Shown: positions 15,969 through 23,222 of the stretch, piece by piece
Numbering within the stretch: the first letter of the stretch is position 1
How the letters are laid out: each line of letters begins with the position of its first letter
NCBI GenBank assembly: GCA_049282265.1
Contig: JBAPTR010000035.1
Span: 1-26,212, forward strand
Reading direction: 5' to 3'
DNA length: 26,212 bases
Source of the DNA: CAYUCJ01 sp049282265
GTDB lineage: Bacteria; Desulfobacterota; DSM-4660; Desulfatiglandales; Desulfatiglandaceae
Made by a program: the position numbers and the translations under genes
The notes under the pieces: model-generated
What the model was told of the DNA's origin: nothing
Database searches by the model: none
Seen by the model: the letters and a program-made list of their open reading frames with translations, nothing else

Positions 15969-16418
15969 TCAGGAATCCCTTTTGAGCATGCGGGCGGCAA
16001 TCTCTTTCGGGCACTTTCCCGCGGCCATGGCGGTTATCCCCAGGGGATCCCGTCTCGGATTGAGTTCTACGATGTCCGCCCCAACGAGCGTTCCCTTGAA
16101 GTCCTGGATGAGTCCGATAAGCTCCCTCCTCGAAAGCCCTCCAGGTTCCTGGTGCGAAACACCCGGGGCGAAGGCCGGATCCAGGACGTCCATATCCAGA
16201 ACCCCTTTTGCCAGGGCAAGGTCGCCCATATCCCTGAAACGGGGATCCACGCCCATATCATTTCCATTCTCGGAACACATGTTGATTGAACCGGTATTCA
16301 GTGCTTCACGTATCCGGGGAGGGGCCAGCGCGGGTCCGCACATGAAAGACGAATACTCGTCAAAGGGGAATCCCATAACAACAGCCATTCCGGGTCCCAG
16401 TTGTTCCCCTGTTTCCAA
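15969..16418 (-). pseudogene. Agmatinase/arginase-family gene with internal deletion
   Basis: The frame encodes 149 residues where the ureohydrolase family has about 280-300. The N-terminal part (VVMGFPFDEYSSF, GPALAPPRIREAL, DPRFRDMGDLAL) runs straight into the C-terminal part (LDMDVLDPAFAPGVSHQEPG, VGADIVELNPRRD). The central domain, with the GGDHS and DAHxD metal-binding motifs, is absent; only the last DxD remains. The missing 130-150 residues were lost in frame, so a shortened protein could be made from a TTG start preceded by GAGGAAG, but it could not hold the binuclear manganese centre. I regard it as a pseudogene. It would have hydrolysed agmatine or a similar guanidino compound. Confidence 0.75.
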
Positions 16419-16655
16419 AGGCTCTTCCTCTTGAATGGCGTTTGGTGGTTGCGAGCTTCATTCGAAGGATGGTTGGTGATGAATGCTTCAAGAGGGAACA
16501 TAGAACAAAGTGGCTTTACTTTCAAGGCAAAAATCCCGTTTAGTCAAAATGTTAGTTGCCCAGATGGGACGGTTGACTTCCCCTTTGCTTTGGTTCATAT
16601 TTCTTTTCAAACATAACATTGTCTATGAGCGTACAAGGGTCGAAATGAGGATAGG

Positions 16656-17138
16656 ATGAAAATCAAGATCATTGCCGTCGGAGGCACCATCGACAAGGTC
16701 TATTTCGACCTAAAAAGCGAATATCAGGTCGGGAAACCCGAGATCACGGATATCCTGGAAGAGGGGAACATCGGATTGGAATACGCTTGCGAATCCATAT
16801 TGCGGAAGGACAGCCTTGAGCTCACGGAAGATGACCGTCAACTCATCTTTGAAAAGATTCAGTCCGATGAAAACCAGCGCATCCTGGTTACCCATGGCAC
16901 CGATACCATGGTTGAGACGGCCAGGAAACTCAAGGGCGTCCCCGGGAAGGTGATCGTGCTCACCGGCGCCATGTCCCCGGCCAGGTTCAAATCAAGTGAT
17001 GCTCCCTTCAATATCGGGTTCGCCATGGCGGCTGTGCAGTTGCTTCCCACCGGCGTCTATATCGCCATGAACGGGCGGGTCTTTGATCCCGATCATGTTG
17101 TAAAAAACAGGGAACACAATCGTTTTGAAGAGATTTAG
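16656..17138 (+). CDS. Single-domain asparaginase-like protein
   Basis: The 160-residue protein corresponds to the N-terminal domain of bacterial L-asparaginase. It has the first catalytic-Thr loop GGTID (residues 9-13), HGTDTM (89-94 region) with the second Thr and Asp, and TGAM followed by the Lys in MSPARFKSSDA. The C-terminal domain of about 130-160 residues that completes the active site in classical asparaginases is absent, and the protein ends naturally at FEEI. Short asparaginase-domain proteins of this size are known in bacteria with unknown substrate. GAGGAT precedes the ATG. Its TAG overlaps the aroA stop codon on the other strand. The 237 bases upstream hold nothing that I recognise. 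Confidence 0.8.
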   Translation: MKIKIIAVGGTIDKVYFDLKSEYQVGKPEITDILEEGNIGLEYACESILRKDSLELTEDDRQLIFEKIQSDENQRILVTHGTDTMVETARKLKGVPGKVIVLTGAMSPARFKSSDAPFNIGFAMAAVQLLPTGVYIAMNGRVFDPDHVVKNREHNRFEEI

Positions 17139-18403
17139 CCAAGCCGATCCCACATTTCCCAGAAGTTGGGAAAGGACTTTTTCACGCAGTCATCTCCCTG
17201 AATCACCATTCCAGGGACCCCGAGACCGATCACGGCCATACTCATGGCCAGGCGATGATCGTCGTGGGGATTAAGCAGTGCCCCCTTGAGGGGATGCCCT
17301 CCCTCTATGACAAGGCCATCCTTCATTTCTTTCACATGTGCCCCCAGACGGCTCCATTCAAGACAGATAGCGCTGAGGCGGTCACTCTCCTTGAGCCGCA
17401 GGTGGGCCACGTTCCTGATCACCGTCCCGCCCTTTGCGAACAGGGCCACTGCAGCCAGGGTGGGAACCATGTCGGGCATGTGGAGCATATCGACTTCCAC
17501 CCCTTTGAGCGGTGCACCCTGAACCGTGACCCCGTCCGGTTCCCGCCTGACCCCGCAGCCCATTTTCTCCAGGATATCCAGGAAACCCATATCTCCCTGA
17601 GAGCTGGAAAAGGGATCCACATTTTCGGTGGTGACGCTCCCGCCGGAGACAGCGGCTGCGGCCCAGAAATAGGAGGCGCTGGAAGCGTCCGCCTCCACGA
17701 CAAACACCGTGGGCCGATAGTGCACCTTCGACCTGACGGAAAAGTGTTCATATCCTTTCCTGGATACGGAGGCGCCGAAGGCCTCCATGACCTGCAGGGT
17801 CATGTACACATAGGGGCTCGACGAGATGGGCCCACTCACGATAATCTGAGTGTCCTCTTCAGCATAGGGTGCCGCAAGCAGGAGGGAAGAGATGTACTGG
17901 CTGCTTTCCCTTCCTGATATGCGCACAGCTCCCCCTCTGATGCCCCGGGCCCTCACCAGGACCGGAGGGTATCCGTTGTCCTTTGGAAATGAAAGATCGG
18001 CCCCCAGCCCATTGAGTGCCTTGACCAGTTCGCCAACGGGCCTTTCCCGCATGCGGGGAGAGCCGTCCAGGAGAAACTCCCCCCTGCCGAGACTCACGAC
18101 CGAGAGGAAGAGCCGCATGCTGGTCCCTGCATTCCCCAGGAAGATGTTCTCGCTTGCCCTTGCCCTTTTCAGCCTGCCCCCGGTCCCGGCGACCAGAAGG
18201 TCGGCACCGTCAAGCGTCATTGCAGCCCCCAGGGTCTCCAGTGCTTCCAGAGTATAGTCCGTGTCCTCGCAGAAAAGCACGTCCCTGAGACGGCTTTCTC
18301 CAGCGGCAAGAGCGGCGCAAATCAGTGCACGATGGGTCATGCTTTTGGAACCGGGAATCCGGACAGTCGCCATGATGTCTGAACGGGTCCTGACTTCTTT
18401 CAT
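17135..18403 (-). CDS. aroA: 5-enolpyruvylshikimate-3-phosphate synthase
   Basis: The 422-residue enzyme is the sixth step of the shikimate pathway. It transfers enolpyruvyl from PEP to shikimate-3-phosphate. Lys20 in PGSKSMTHRAL, GNAGTSMR near 90, the SSQYISSLLLA strand, DMVPTLA and LKESDRL are the expected substrate-binding elements of the two-domain inside-out barrel. The start is an ATG overlapping the aroE stop (ATGA), with GGAGGGG directly upstream. It is the last gene of the aromatic operon. Its stop overlaps that of the convergent asparaginase-like gene, and no terminator hairpin is seen. Confidence 0.97.
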   Translation of the reverse strand: MKEVRTRSDIMATVRIPGSKSMTHRALICAALAAGESRLRDVLFCEDTDYTLEALETLGAAMTLDGADLLVAGTGGRLKRARASENIFLGNAGTSMRLFLSVVSLGRGEFLLDGSPRMRERPVGELVKALNGLGADLSFPKDNGYPPVLVRARGIRGGAVRISGRESSQYISSLLLAAPYAEEDTQIIVSGPISSSPYVYMTLQVMEAFGASVSRKGYEHFSVRSKVHYRPTVFVVEADASSASYFWAAAAVSGGSVTTENVDPFSSSQGDMGFLDILEKMGCGVRREPDGVTVQGAPLKGVEVDMLHMPDMVPTLAAVALFAKGGTVIRNVAHLRLKESDRLSAICLEWSRLGAHVKEMKDGLVIEGGHPLKGALLNPHDDHRLAMSMAVIGLGVPGMVIQGDDCVKKSFPNFWEMWDRLG

Positions 18404-19233
18404 TTCCCCTCCGCCGGTGATGTCTGTTCGAGGGCATGCCTGACTGCGTTTTCCATCACCTCCAACGGGGCCTCAAGGCCGGTCCACAAACGGAACTGCT
18501 CCGCCCCCTGGAAAACAAACATTTTGATTCCCGGGACAGCAGCGGCCCCCTTGGCCTTTGCCATCCTGAGCAATCGCGTTTCAAGGGGGTTGTAAACAAT
18601 ATCCATCACCACCTCCGCTTTTGTCTCCGCGAGGTCGAGAGGAAATTCGTCCTCATCAGGATACATACCCACGGGCGTCGCATTGATCAGGATATCCGTT
18701 TCGAACCCCTTGACGTCCGCCATGGGCACGAAGACTCCATCGAGGTCTCTTGCGAGTGCTTCTCCGTGCTTGACGGAGCGGTTGATGATGCTCGGCCTGC
18801 CCCCGTTCTCAACGAGGATATACCCTATGGCCCGAGCAGCGCCGCCTGCTCCCAGGATGACAACGCGTTTGTTTCGGAGAGCTGTAACTTCCTGAAGGGC
18901 CTTCAGTGCACCGGCTGCGTCGGTGTTGTACCCTACGAGCCCTCCACCTTCCAGGACGACCGTGTTCACGGCACCGATCTTCCGGGCCATGGGGTCGATG
19001 CGGTCCAGGAAAGGTATGACACGCGACTTGTAGGGGATGGTGACACTGAGACCCTTGATGCCCATGGCCCTGCCGCCCCGGATGGTCCCTTCCAGGTTCG
19101 TGGATTCAAAGGCCAGATAGACCGCATTCAAGCCCAGTTCCCTGAAGGCGGCGTTGTGCATCACGGGGCTCAGGCTGTGCCCGAGGGGCATTCCCACCAC
19201 GCCGTAAAGGGATGTGTGTTCGTCGATCTTCAC
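18400..19233 (-). CDS. aroE: Shikimate dehydrogenase
   Basis: The 277-residue NADPH-dependent enzyme reduces 3-dehydroshikimate to shikimate. N-terminal substrate domain: GMPLGHSLSPVMHN, VTIPYKSRV with the catalytic Lys, and NTDAAG with the paired Asp. C-terminal Rossmann domain: ILGAGGAARAI. The GTG start overlaps the aroD stop (GTGA), and the end overlaps the aroA start, so aroD, aroE and aroA are all coupled. The length is normal for stand-alone AroE. Confidence 0.97.
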   Translation of the reverse strand: MKIDEHTSLYGVVGMPLGHSLSPVMHNAAFRELGLNAVYLAFESTNLEGTIRGGRAMGIKGLSVTIPYKSRVIPFLDRIDPMARKIGAVNTVVLEGGGLVGYNTDAAGALKALQEVTALRNKRVVILGAGGAARAIGYILVENGGRPSIINRSVKHGEALARDLDGVFVPMADVKGFETDILINATPVGMYPDEDEFPLDLAETKAEVVMDIVYNPLETRLLRMAKAKGAAAVPGIKMFVFQGAEQFRLWTGLEAPLEVMENAVRHALEQTSPAEGK

Positions 19234-19901
19234 GCCTCGAGTTCCTTCAGAATTTTCACCATGGTTCGGGCCGGGATCTGGCCTGCGGCGGCTTCCTCTC
19301 CCGGTCCCAGGGAAGCGAAGGTGAGGTACCCGCCCATGAGGGGGGACGCGATGCGGCTGATACGGCCCTCCCTCCCCATGCAGAAGGCGATGATTTCGGT
19401 CCCCAGTTCCCTGGCCTTCGGGATGAGGTTCAGTACCCTCAGGTTGTCTTCCGCGTTCCGGGCACGCGTTACGATCTTGATCACGTCCGGGCCTGATGCG
19501 GCCATCCTGTCAAGAAGTCTCCCGAGGGCCTTCCGGGAAGGGGTTCCGTTCAGGATGTGGTGGGACAGGATCACCCTGCTCTCTTTTCTGTTTCTCAAAA
19601 TGGATTCTCGAAAACCCAGGGGCATGCTGAACTCCACATCCACAAAGGCGGCACCGGCCGCCACGGCCTGTTGGAGGAGGCTGACCCTCGTGGCATAATG
19701 CGCCAGACCGCGTCCGCCTTCCTTCCTGGAACGGTAGGTGACGATGACCGGTTTGGTCGTATTTCTTATGATTTGTTTCAGGTCAAAACTCGCCATCAGG
19801 TCAAGCCTGATCTCGAAAACTTCGGCCAGCTCACTGGCCCGGGCCATCTTTGCAACGACTCCTGCAGTATCCTGCGCAGCAATGGAAACAGCGATTTTCA
19901 T
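19230..19901 (-). CDS. aroD: Type I 3-dehydroquinate dehydratase
   Basis: The 223-residue class I enzyme converts 3-dehydroquinate to 3-dehydroshikimate through a Schiff base. The Glu in FEIRLDLM, the His pair in VILSHH (catalytic His) and the Schiff-base Lys in VIKIV stand at family-like spacing in a TIM-barrel sequence. Type I is the type commonly found with archaeal-style 3-dehydroquinate synthase II, whose gene lies directly upstream with a 4-base overlap. The ATG start coincides with the end of that gene. Confidence 0.95.
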   Translation of the reverse strand: MKIAVSIAAQDTAGVVAKMARASELAEVFEIRLDLMASFDLKQIIRNTTKPVIVTYRSRKEGGRGLAHYATRVSLLQQAVAAGAAFVDVEFSMPLGFRESILRNRKESRVILSHHILNGTPSRKALGRLLDRMAASGPDVIKIVTRARNAEDNLRVLNLIPKARELGTEIIAFCMGREGRISRIASPLMGGYLTFASLGPGEEAAAGQIPARTMVKILKELEA

Positions 19902-20890
19902 GCCTCTACAATGTGCTCCCTGATTCTGTGTCCGAAATGGCGAGCCCCTTCCTCAGCATAACCCAGGATCTCGTCTCCGGGACTGAGTTCCAGGACGGAC
20001 ACAGGCTCGCCTGTCGTCCCCATCAACCGGATGGTCTCGGCGTTTTGAAGGATAAGCGTGGCAGTCCCGTAGGACCCGACAGCCCGCAAGATCAACAGGG
20101 GACGCCTTTCCACCTTTGCCCTCCCCACCACCAGGGAGACGGTCTCGCCTCTGAAATTGACGCCCAGCACTTCATCTCCCGAGCGAAGTTCCGAAAGGTA
20201 CCTGGTCTTTCCTCCCGGCGTCATCACATACGCGTGTACCGCCCCCGCATTGACCCTGAAAGGTCTGGGCGATACATAAGGATTTTCCAGGGCCTCCGCC
20301 TGGACCAGGAACATGGCCCGGCTGCTGTTCCCCACCAGTATTCCCTCCCCCGGGCCCATGAGCGAACAGGTGTCCACGCAGACGCGATCGCCCATGCCCA
20401 CGGGATGGGTTGCTTCGACCACAAAGGGGGTAAGTTCAAGGGGACAGTCCGTGGAAAGCATCTCCCTGATCATCTCTCGCACCTCCGCCGGGTCCGGGTT
20501 TGACACCAGGAGCCCGTCCACTCCCTTCTCCAGGATCCCCGAAGCCACCCGTGCCTCCTCCAGGTTGTTCACCTCCACAAAGAGGTTCCCGGTCCTGGCC
20601 ACCAGGTTTTCGAGGGGTATGATCTCCCAATCCAAGGTTTTTACCACTACCCGCTTGTCCCTGGCAAGGCCTACGATCCTCTCCTCGTCTTCCGCACAGC
20701 GGATTTCCGCAAAAGCCACATCCTTTCCCGGTTCCAGGTCGCCCTTTTCCGCAATGGTTGTGATCATCCCCAGGGCGTTGACATCGGAGACCTTCTCGTT
20801 CGGGACCATGACCGCAGAGGCGCCTGCCTCCAGCGCCGTTGTCACCAGATCCTTGTTCCACGGTTCCACCTTTACCCAGATTTCTATCAT
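19898..20890 (-). CDS. 3-dehydroquinate synthase II (archaeal type)
   Basis: The 330-residue protein belongs to the AroB' (MJ1249-like) family, which is unrelated to normal AroB. It converts 2-amino-3,7-dideoxy-threo-hept-6-ulosonate to 3-dehydroquinate by NAD-dependent oxidative deamination and cyclisation. Family features are the WVKVEPWNKDLVTTALEAGA opening, VEVNNLEEA, the Cys/Gly-rich MGDRVCVDTCSLMGPGEGI, GNSSRAMFLVQAE and the C-terminal LSPGDEILGY beta-rich domain. Together with the ADH synthase gene upstream it replaces DAHP synthase and AroB. AAGGATG precedes the ATG. It is separated from tyrA by a 328-base repeat-containing gap, yet is overlapped by aroD downstream. Confidence 0.95.
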   Translation of the reverse strand: MIEIWVKVEPWNKDLVTTALEAGASAVMVPNEKVSDVNALGMITTIAEKGDLEPGKDVAFAEIRCAEDEERIVGLARDKRVVVKTLDWEIIPLENLVARTGNLFVEVNNLEEARVASGILEKGVDGLLVSNPDPAEVREMIREMLSTDCPLELTPFVVEATHPVGMGDRVCVDTCSLMGPGEGILVGNSSRAMFLVQAEALENPYVSPRPFRVNAGAVHAYVMTPGGKTRYLSELRSGDEVLGVNFRGETVSLVVGRAKVERRPLLILRAVGSYGTATLILQNAETIRLMGTTGEPVSVLELSPGDEILGYAEEGARHFGHRIREHIVEA

Positions 20891-20928
20891 TTCAAATCAT
20901 CCTTTCCCGTGCCTGACCGCAAGGCTTT

Positions 20929-21196
20929 GCTTTCTAACGAAGTCACCTTTTCATCCGGATCTAAGGAAACGGATCTGAGAATCTTTTTCATGTGCTTTCT
21001 CATAGTGCACTTGCAACTCACTTCTGCATGGACGCCGATTTGGGGTTCACTCCTATCAAGCCCTACGCGCTTCTGTGACGTACCGCTGAATCCCAAATCG
21101 GCGTCCATCCCCTCCGGAGTGTTTAGAAAGCATTTGAAAAAGATTGTCAGTTTCGGTTCCTCTTCGTTCCTCACAGGCTGCCGCTCGCGGCATGAG
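20929..21196. repeat. Interspersed structured repeat, copy C (nested inverted repeats)
   Basis: This copy fills most of the gap between tyrA and the 3-dehydroquinate synthase gene. It contains two nested inverted repeats. The outer arms are 20975-21000 and 21125-21150 (23 of 26 bases complementary). The inner arms are 21028-21049 and 21087-21108 (21 of 22 plus a G-T pair), so the RNA could fold into one long hairpin. Bases 21134-21193 form the 3' module shared with the copies at 22970-23030 and 26113-26172, ending in a GCCGC/GCGGC mini-hairpin. The block with ACGAAGTC near 20936 is the shared 5' module. No aromatic leader peptide is present here. Confidence 0.85.
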
Positions 21197-21218
21197 CCGG
21201 CTTCCAGTGGAGTCATAA

Positions 21219-22037
21219 TCAATAATATCCTCGGAGAGAATCAAAAAGATCGGCAAAAGCATTTTCGTCTTTATCGCCAACCAGTTCAAGCCATTCCTCC
21301 AACGATCCTTTGACTGCCTTCAGGAACTCCCAGGCATGGGGATTTCCCATCATCAAGGCGGAAAAGAGTTCGGACGGTTGTCCCAACATAGCCTGTACCC
21401 GTTCCAACCGTTCCATGAAAACCGGCGTGGCGCATCGCACCAATTGTTCAAGGGGAACCCCTGAACGTTTTATGCTGAGGGCAAGAGCGAGGGTGGCGAG
21501 ATGATTCGCCCCCTGAATGATGCCCATGAACCGGTCGTGTTCCGCTGCATCCATGATCAGGGTCTCTACGCCCGCCTCTTGGAGCAGGCCCTTTATCCAG
21601 CGCATGCCCCGGTCTCCCCGGCCCCGGCAGATCACCATCTTCCTTTCCCGAGGAGAATCGTCGTCCGGGCCGAAGAGCGGGTGAAGCCCCACCACTTCGG
21701 ATCGGCTGCAAGACATCATGGCGGCAAGGGGAGCCTCTTTGACCGACGTGAGATCCATGAGGAGAGAATCTTCGGACATCAAGGGCCCTATCCGGCGAAT
21801 GAGGGGAAGAGCCTTTCTAATAGGCACCGAGATGACCACCACGCGACAGGTCCTGACCACCTCCTCGAGGCCGTGCGGGCCGTCCTTCCCCGTTCGCAGG
21901 ACAACCATCCCGCACTGTTCCATGAACCCGGAAAACCAGGTCCCCATGCGCCCTGTTCCGCCGATGATTCCGACGGCCGGTTTTCCCATTCCCATTGCTC
22001 CCTCCCGGCGAGATAGGACTCCAGTCTGTTCCTTCAT
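21219..22037 (-). CDS. tyrA: Prephenate dehydrogenase
   Basis: The 272-residue NAD(P)-dependent enzyme makes 4-hydroxyphenylpyruvate, the tyrosine precursor. It has the Rossmann motif GIIGGTGRMGTWF, VVISVPI, LTSVKEAPL, the substrate-binding LHPLFGPD and QGANHLATLALAL. It resembles the dehydrogenase half of the E. coli T-protein, without a fused chorismate mutase or ACT domain, so feedback control would have to come from elsewhere (for example the attenuators). The ATG overlaps the ADH synthase stop (ATGA). A second ATG at 21995, preceded by GGGAGGGA, matches where homology starts and may be the true start. Confidence 0.93.
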   Translation of the reverse strand: MKEQTGVLSRREGAMGMGKPAVGIIGGTGRMGTWFSGFMEQCGMVVLRTGKDGPHGLEEVVRTCRVVVISVPIRKALPLIRRIGPLMSEDSLLMDLTSVKEAPLAAMMSCSRSEVVGLHPLFGPDDDSPRERKMVICRGRGDRGMRWIKGLLQEAGVETLIMDAAEHDRFMGIIQGANHLATLALALSIKRSGVPLEQLVRCATPVFMERLERVQAMLGQPSELFSALMMGNPHAWEFLKAVKGSLEEWLELVGDKDENAFADLFDSLRGYY

Positions 22038-22846
22038 GCCGATGCGCCCCCGTGATGGTTGAGAAAATCAAGGGCCTCTTCCACCGAGGCTTTTTCATGC
22101 ACGATCCGGGAAAGGGCCCCAACGATCCCCGTGGGATTCTGGTGTTGAAAGACGTTGCGACCCATGGAGATTCCAGCCGCCCCTGCCTCCATGGCGCCCT
22201 CGACCATTTCCAGGATGTCCCTGTCCGAGTCCATTTTCGGGCCTCCTGCAATGATCACAGGGAGATGACACCCCTCCACCACTTCCCTGAATGATTCGGG
22301 ATCTCCTGTATAGGATACCTTGACCACGTCCGCACCGAGCTCCGCCCCCAGCCGCGCGGCATGCTTGATGGCCTCGGGGTCATACTCGTTTTTTATCTTC
22401 TTCCCCCTGGGGTAAATCATGGCCAGAAGGGGCATGCCCCATTCGGCGGAGATCCGCGCCACTTTCGCCAGGTCCGAAAGCATCTCTTTTTCATGGCCGT
22501 TCCCGATATTCACATGAACCGAGACTCCGTCCGCGCCCAATTTGATGGACTCTTCCACTGTGCACACCAGTGTCTTGGCATTGGGTTCCGGTGAGAGCGA
22601 GGTGCTGGCTGACAGGTGGACGATAAGGCCCATGTCCCGACCGCCCTTCCTGTGTCCCCTGGCCACCACGCCCTTATGCACGACCACGGCGTTTGCGCCC
22701 CCCTCCGCCATACGGCTCATGGCCATTTTCATATCCGTGATACCGAAAATGGGGCCCGAACTGACCCCGTGATCCATGGGCACAATGACGGTTTTTCCTG
22801 TCACCCTGTTGATAATTCTCTCCAGCCTGATTTCTTTTCCTATCAT
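22034..22846 (-). CDS. ADH synthase (2-amino-3,7-dideoxy-threo-hept-6-ulosonate synthase), catalytically intact copy
   Basis: The 270-residue DhnA/class I aldolase-like TIM barrel performs the first step of the archaeal-type route, condensing aspartate semialdehyde with a 6-deoxy-5-ketofructose phosphate. Asp25 (PMDHGVSSGP), Tyr145 (MIYPRG) and Schiff-base Lys176 (VVKVSYTG) have the same mutual spacing (120 and 31 residues) as the catalytic Asp, Tyr and Lys I recall from the Methanocaldococcus enzyme. The start is the ATG with AGGGAGG six bases upstream. The frame is open to 23095, but that stretch is repeat DNA and terminator. It is followed by tyrA with a 4-base overlap and preceded by its own attenuator. 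Confidence 0.92.
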   Translation of the reverse strand: MIGKEIRLERIINRVTGKTVIVPMDHGVSSGPIFGITDMKMAMSRMAEGGANAVVVHKGVVARGHRKGGRDMGLIVHLSASTSLSPEPNAKTLVCTVEESIKLGADGVSVHVNIGNGHEKEMLSDLAKVARISAEWGMPLLAMIYPRGKKIKNEYDPEAIKHAARLGAELGADVVKVSYTGDPESFREVVEGCHLPVIIAGGPKMDSDRDILEMVEGAMEAGAAGISMGRNVFQHQNPTGIVGALSRIVHEKASVEEALDFLNHHGGASA

Positions 22847-22856
22847 TTTTTCCTCC

Positions 22857-23031
22857 CTATTTTGATGGAACCGTAAAAAGTCCGTCCATGGGCACGATGA
22901 TGACTTCCAACGAAGTCGCGACCTGCTCCTCATGGCGAGCCATTTTATTTGCTGCACCAGGAGGAGGGCCTGAAAAAGAGTGTCAGGTTCTCCTCCACTT
23001 CGTTCCTCATAGGCTGCCGACAGCGGCATCG
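22857..23031. repeat. Interspersed structured repeat, copy B (inside an mRNA leader)
   Basis: The left part (22861-22915) matches copy A: the TTGATGGAACCGTAAAAAG arm, GTCCGTCCATGGGCAC, then the GACTTCCAACGAAGTC hairpin. The right part (22970-23030) is the shared 3' module with TGAAAAAGAGTGTCAGG. The right terminal inverted arm is missing; the element ends at the attenuator terminator. It lies between that terminator and the ribosome site of the ADH synthase gene, so it is transcribed as an approximately 175-base insert in the 5' leader. Confidence 0.85.
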
Positions 23032-23033
23032 GA

Positions 23034-23070
23034 CAAAAAAAGCCGGGGAGAAATCTTTCCGCCCCGGCTT
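23034..23070 (-). terminator. Attenuator terminator before the ADH synthase gene
   Basis: On the minus strand AGCCGGGG and CCCCGGCT form an 8-9 bp stem around a GCGGAAAGATTTCT-type loop, followed by a run of T. The 5' arm includes CGGGGCGGA, which is complementary (9 pairs with one G-U) to TCCGCCCTG at the end of leader peptide 2, so an alternative antiterminator hairpin can form. Confidence 0.85.
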
Positions 23071-23095
23071 TTTCATAAAACAAAAAACAAAGCAA

Positions 23096-23206
23096 TCAGG
23101 GCGGACCGGTCCCCCAGATAAAATAATAATAGCCGCCGTTAAGACCCGTCCGAGTATCCAGCTCAACGATGTCTCTTCTCGTGATTTCCTGTTTTCTGTG
23201 TTTCAT
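23096..23206 (-). CDS. Aromatic leader peptide 2 (attenuator)
   Basis: This 36-codon frame starts with ATG 17 bases after the stop of the upstream ADH-synthase-like gene, with a purine-rich GGAAGGCCGAGAG ahead of it. The peptide begins MKHRKQEITRRD and ends GGYYYFIWGTGPP. Three Tyr, one Phe and one Trp codon fall within six codons. GGCGG just before the Tyr codons, CCGCC at the Pro codons and GGGCGGA in the following terminator can pair alternatively as 1:2, 2:3 and 3:4. This is the arrangement of a ribosome-stalling attenuator: scarcity of charged tRNA for aromatic residues would favour read-through into the ADH synthase and tyrA. It was found by reading the strand; it is too short for routine gene calling. 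Confidence 0.85.
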   Translation of the reverse strand: MKHRKQEITRRDIVELDTRTGLNGGYYYFIWGTGPP

Positions 23207-23222
23207 CTCTCGGCCTTCCCTC

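Noticed and set aside
20891..21218. A third aromatic leader peptide before the 3-dehydroquinate synthase gene
   Set aside because: Searched for the TGGGGGACC(A/G)GTCCGCC pattern and for aromatic codon runs on the minus strand; none found, only the repeat.
22847..23095. Upstream extension of the ADH synthase frame to 23095
   Set aside because: It runs through repeat DNA and the attenuator terminator, lacks homology, and the ATG at 22846 has an excellent ribosome site.
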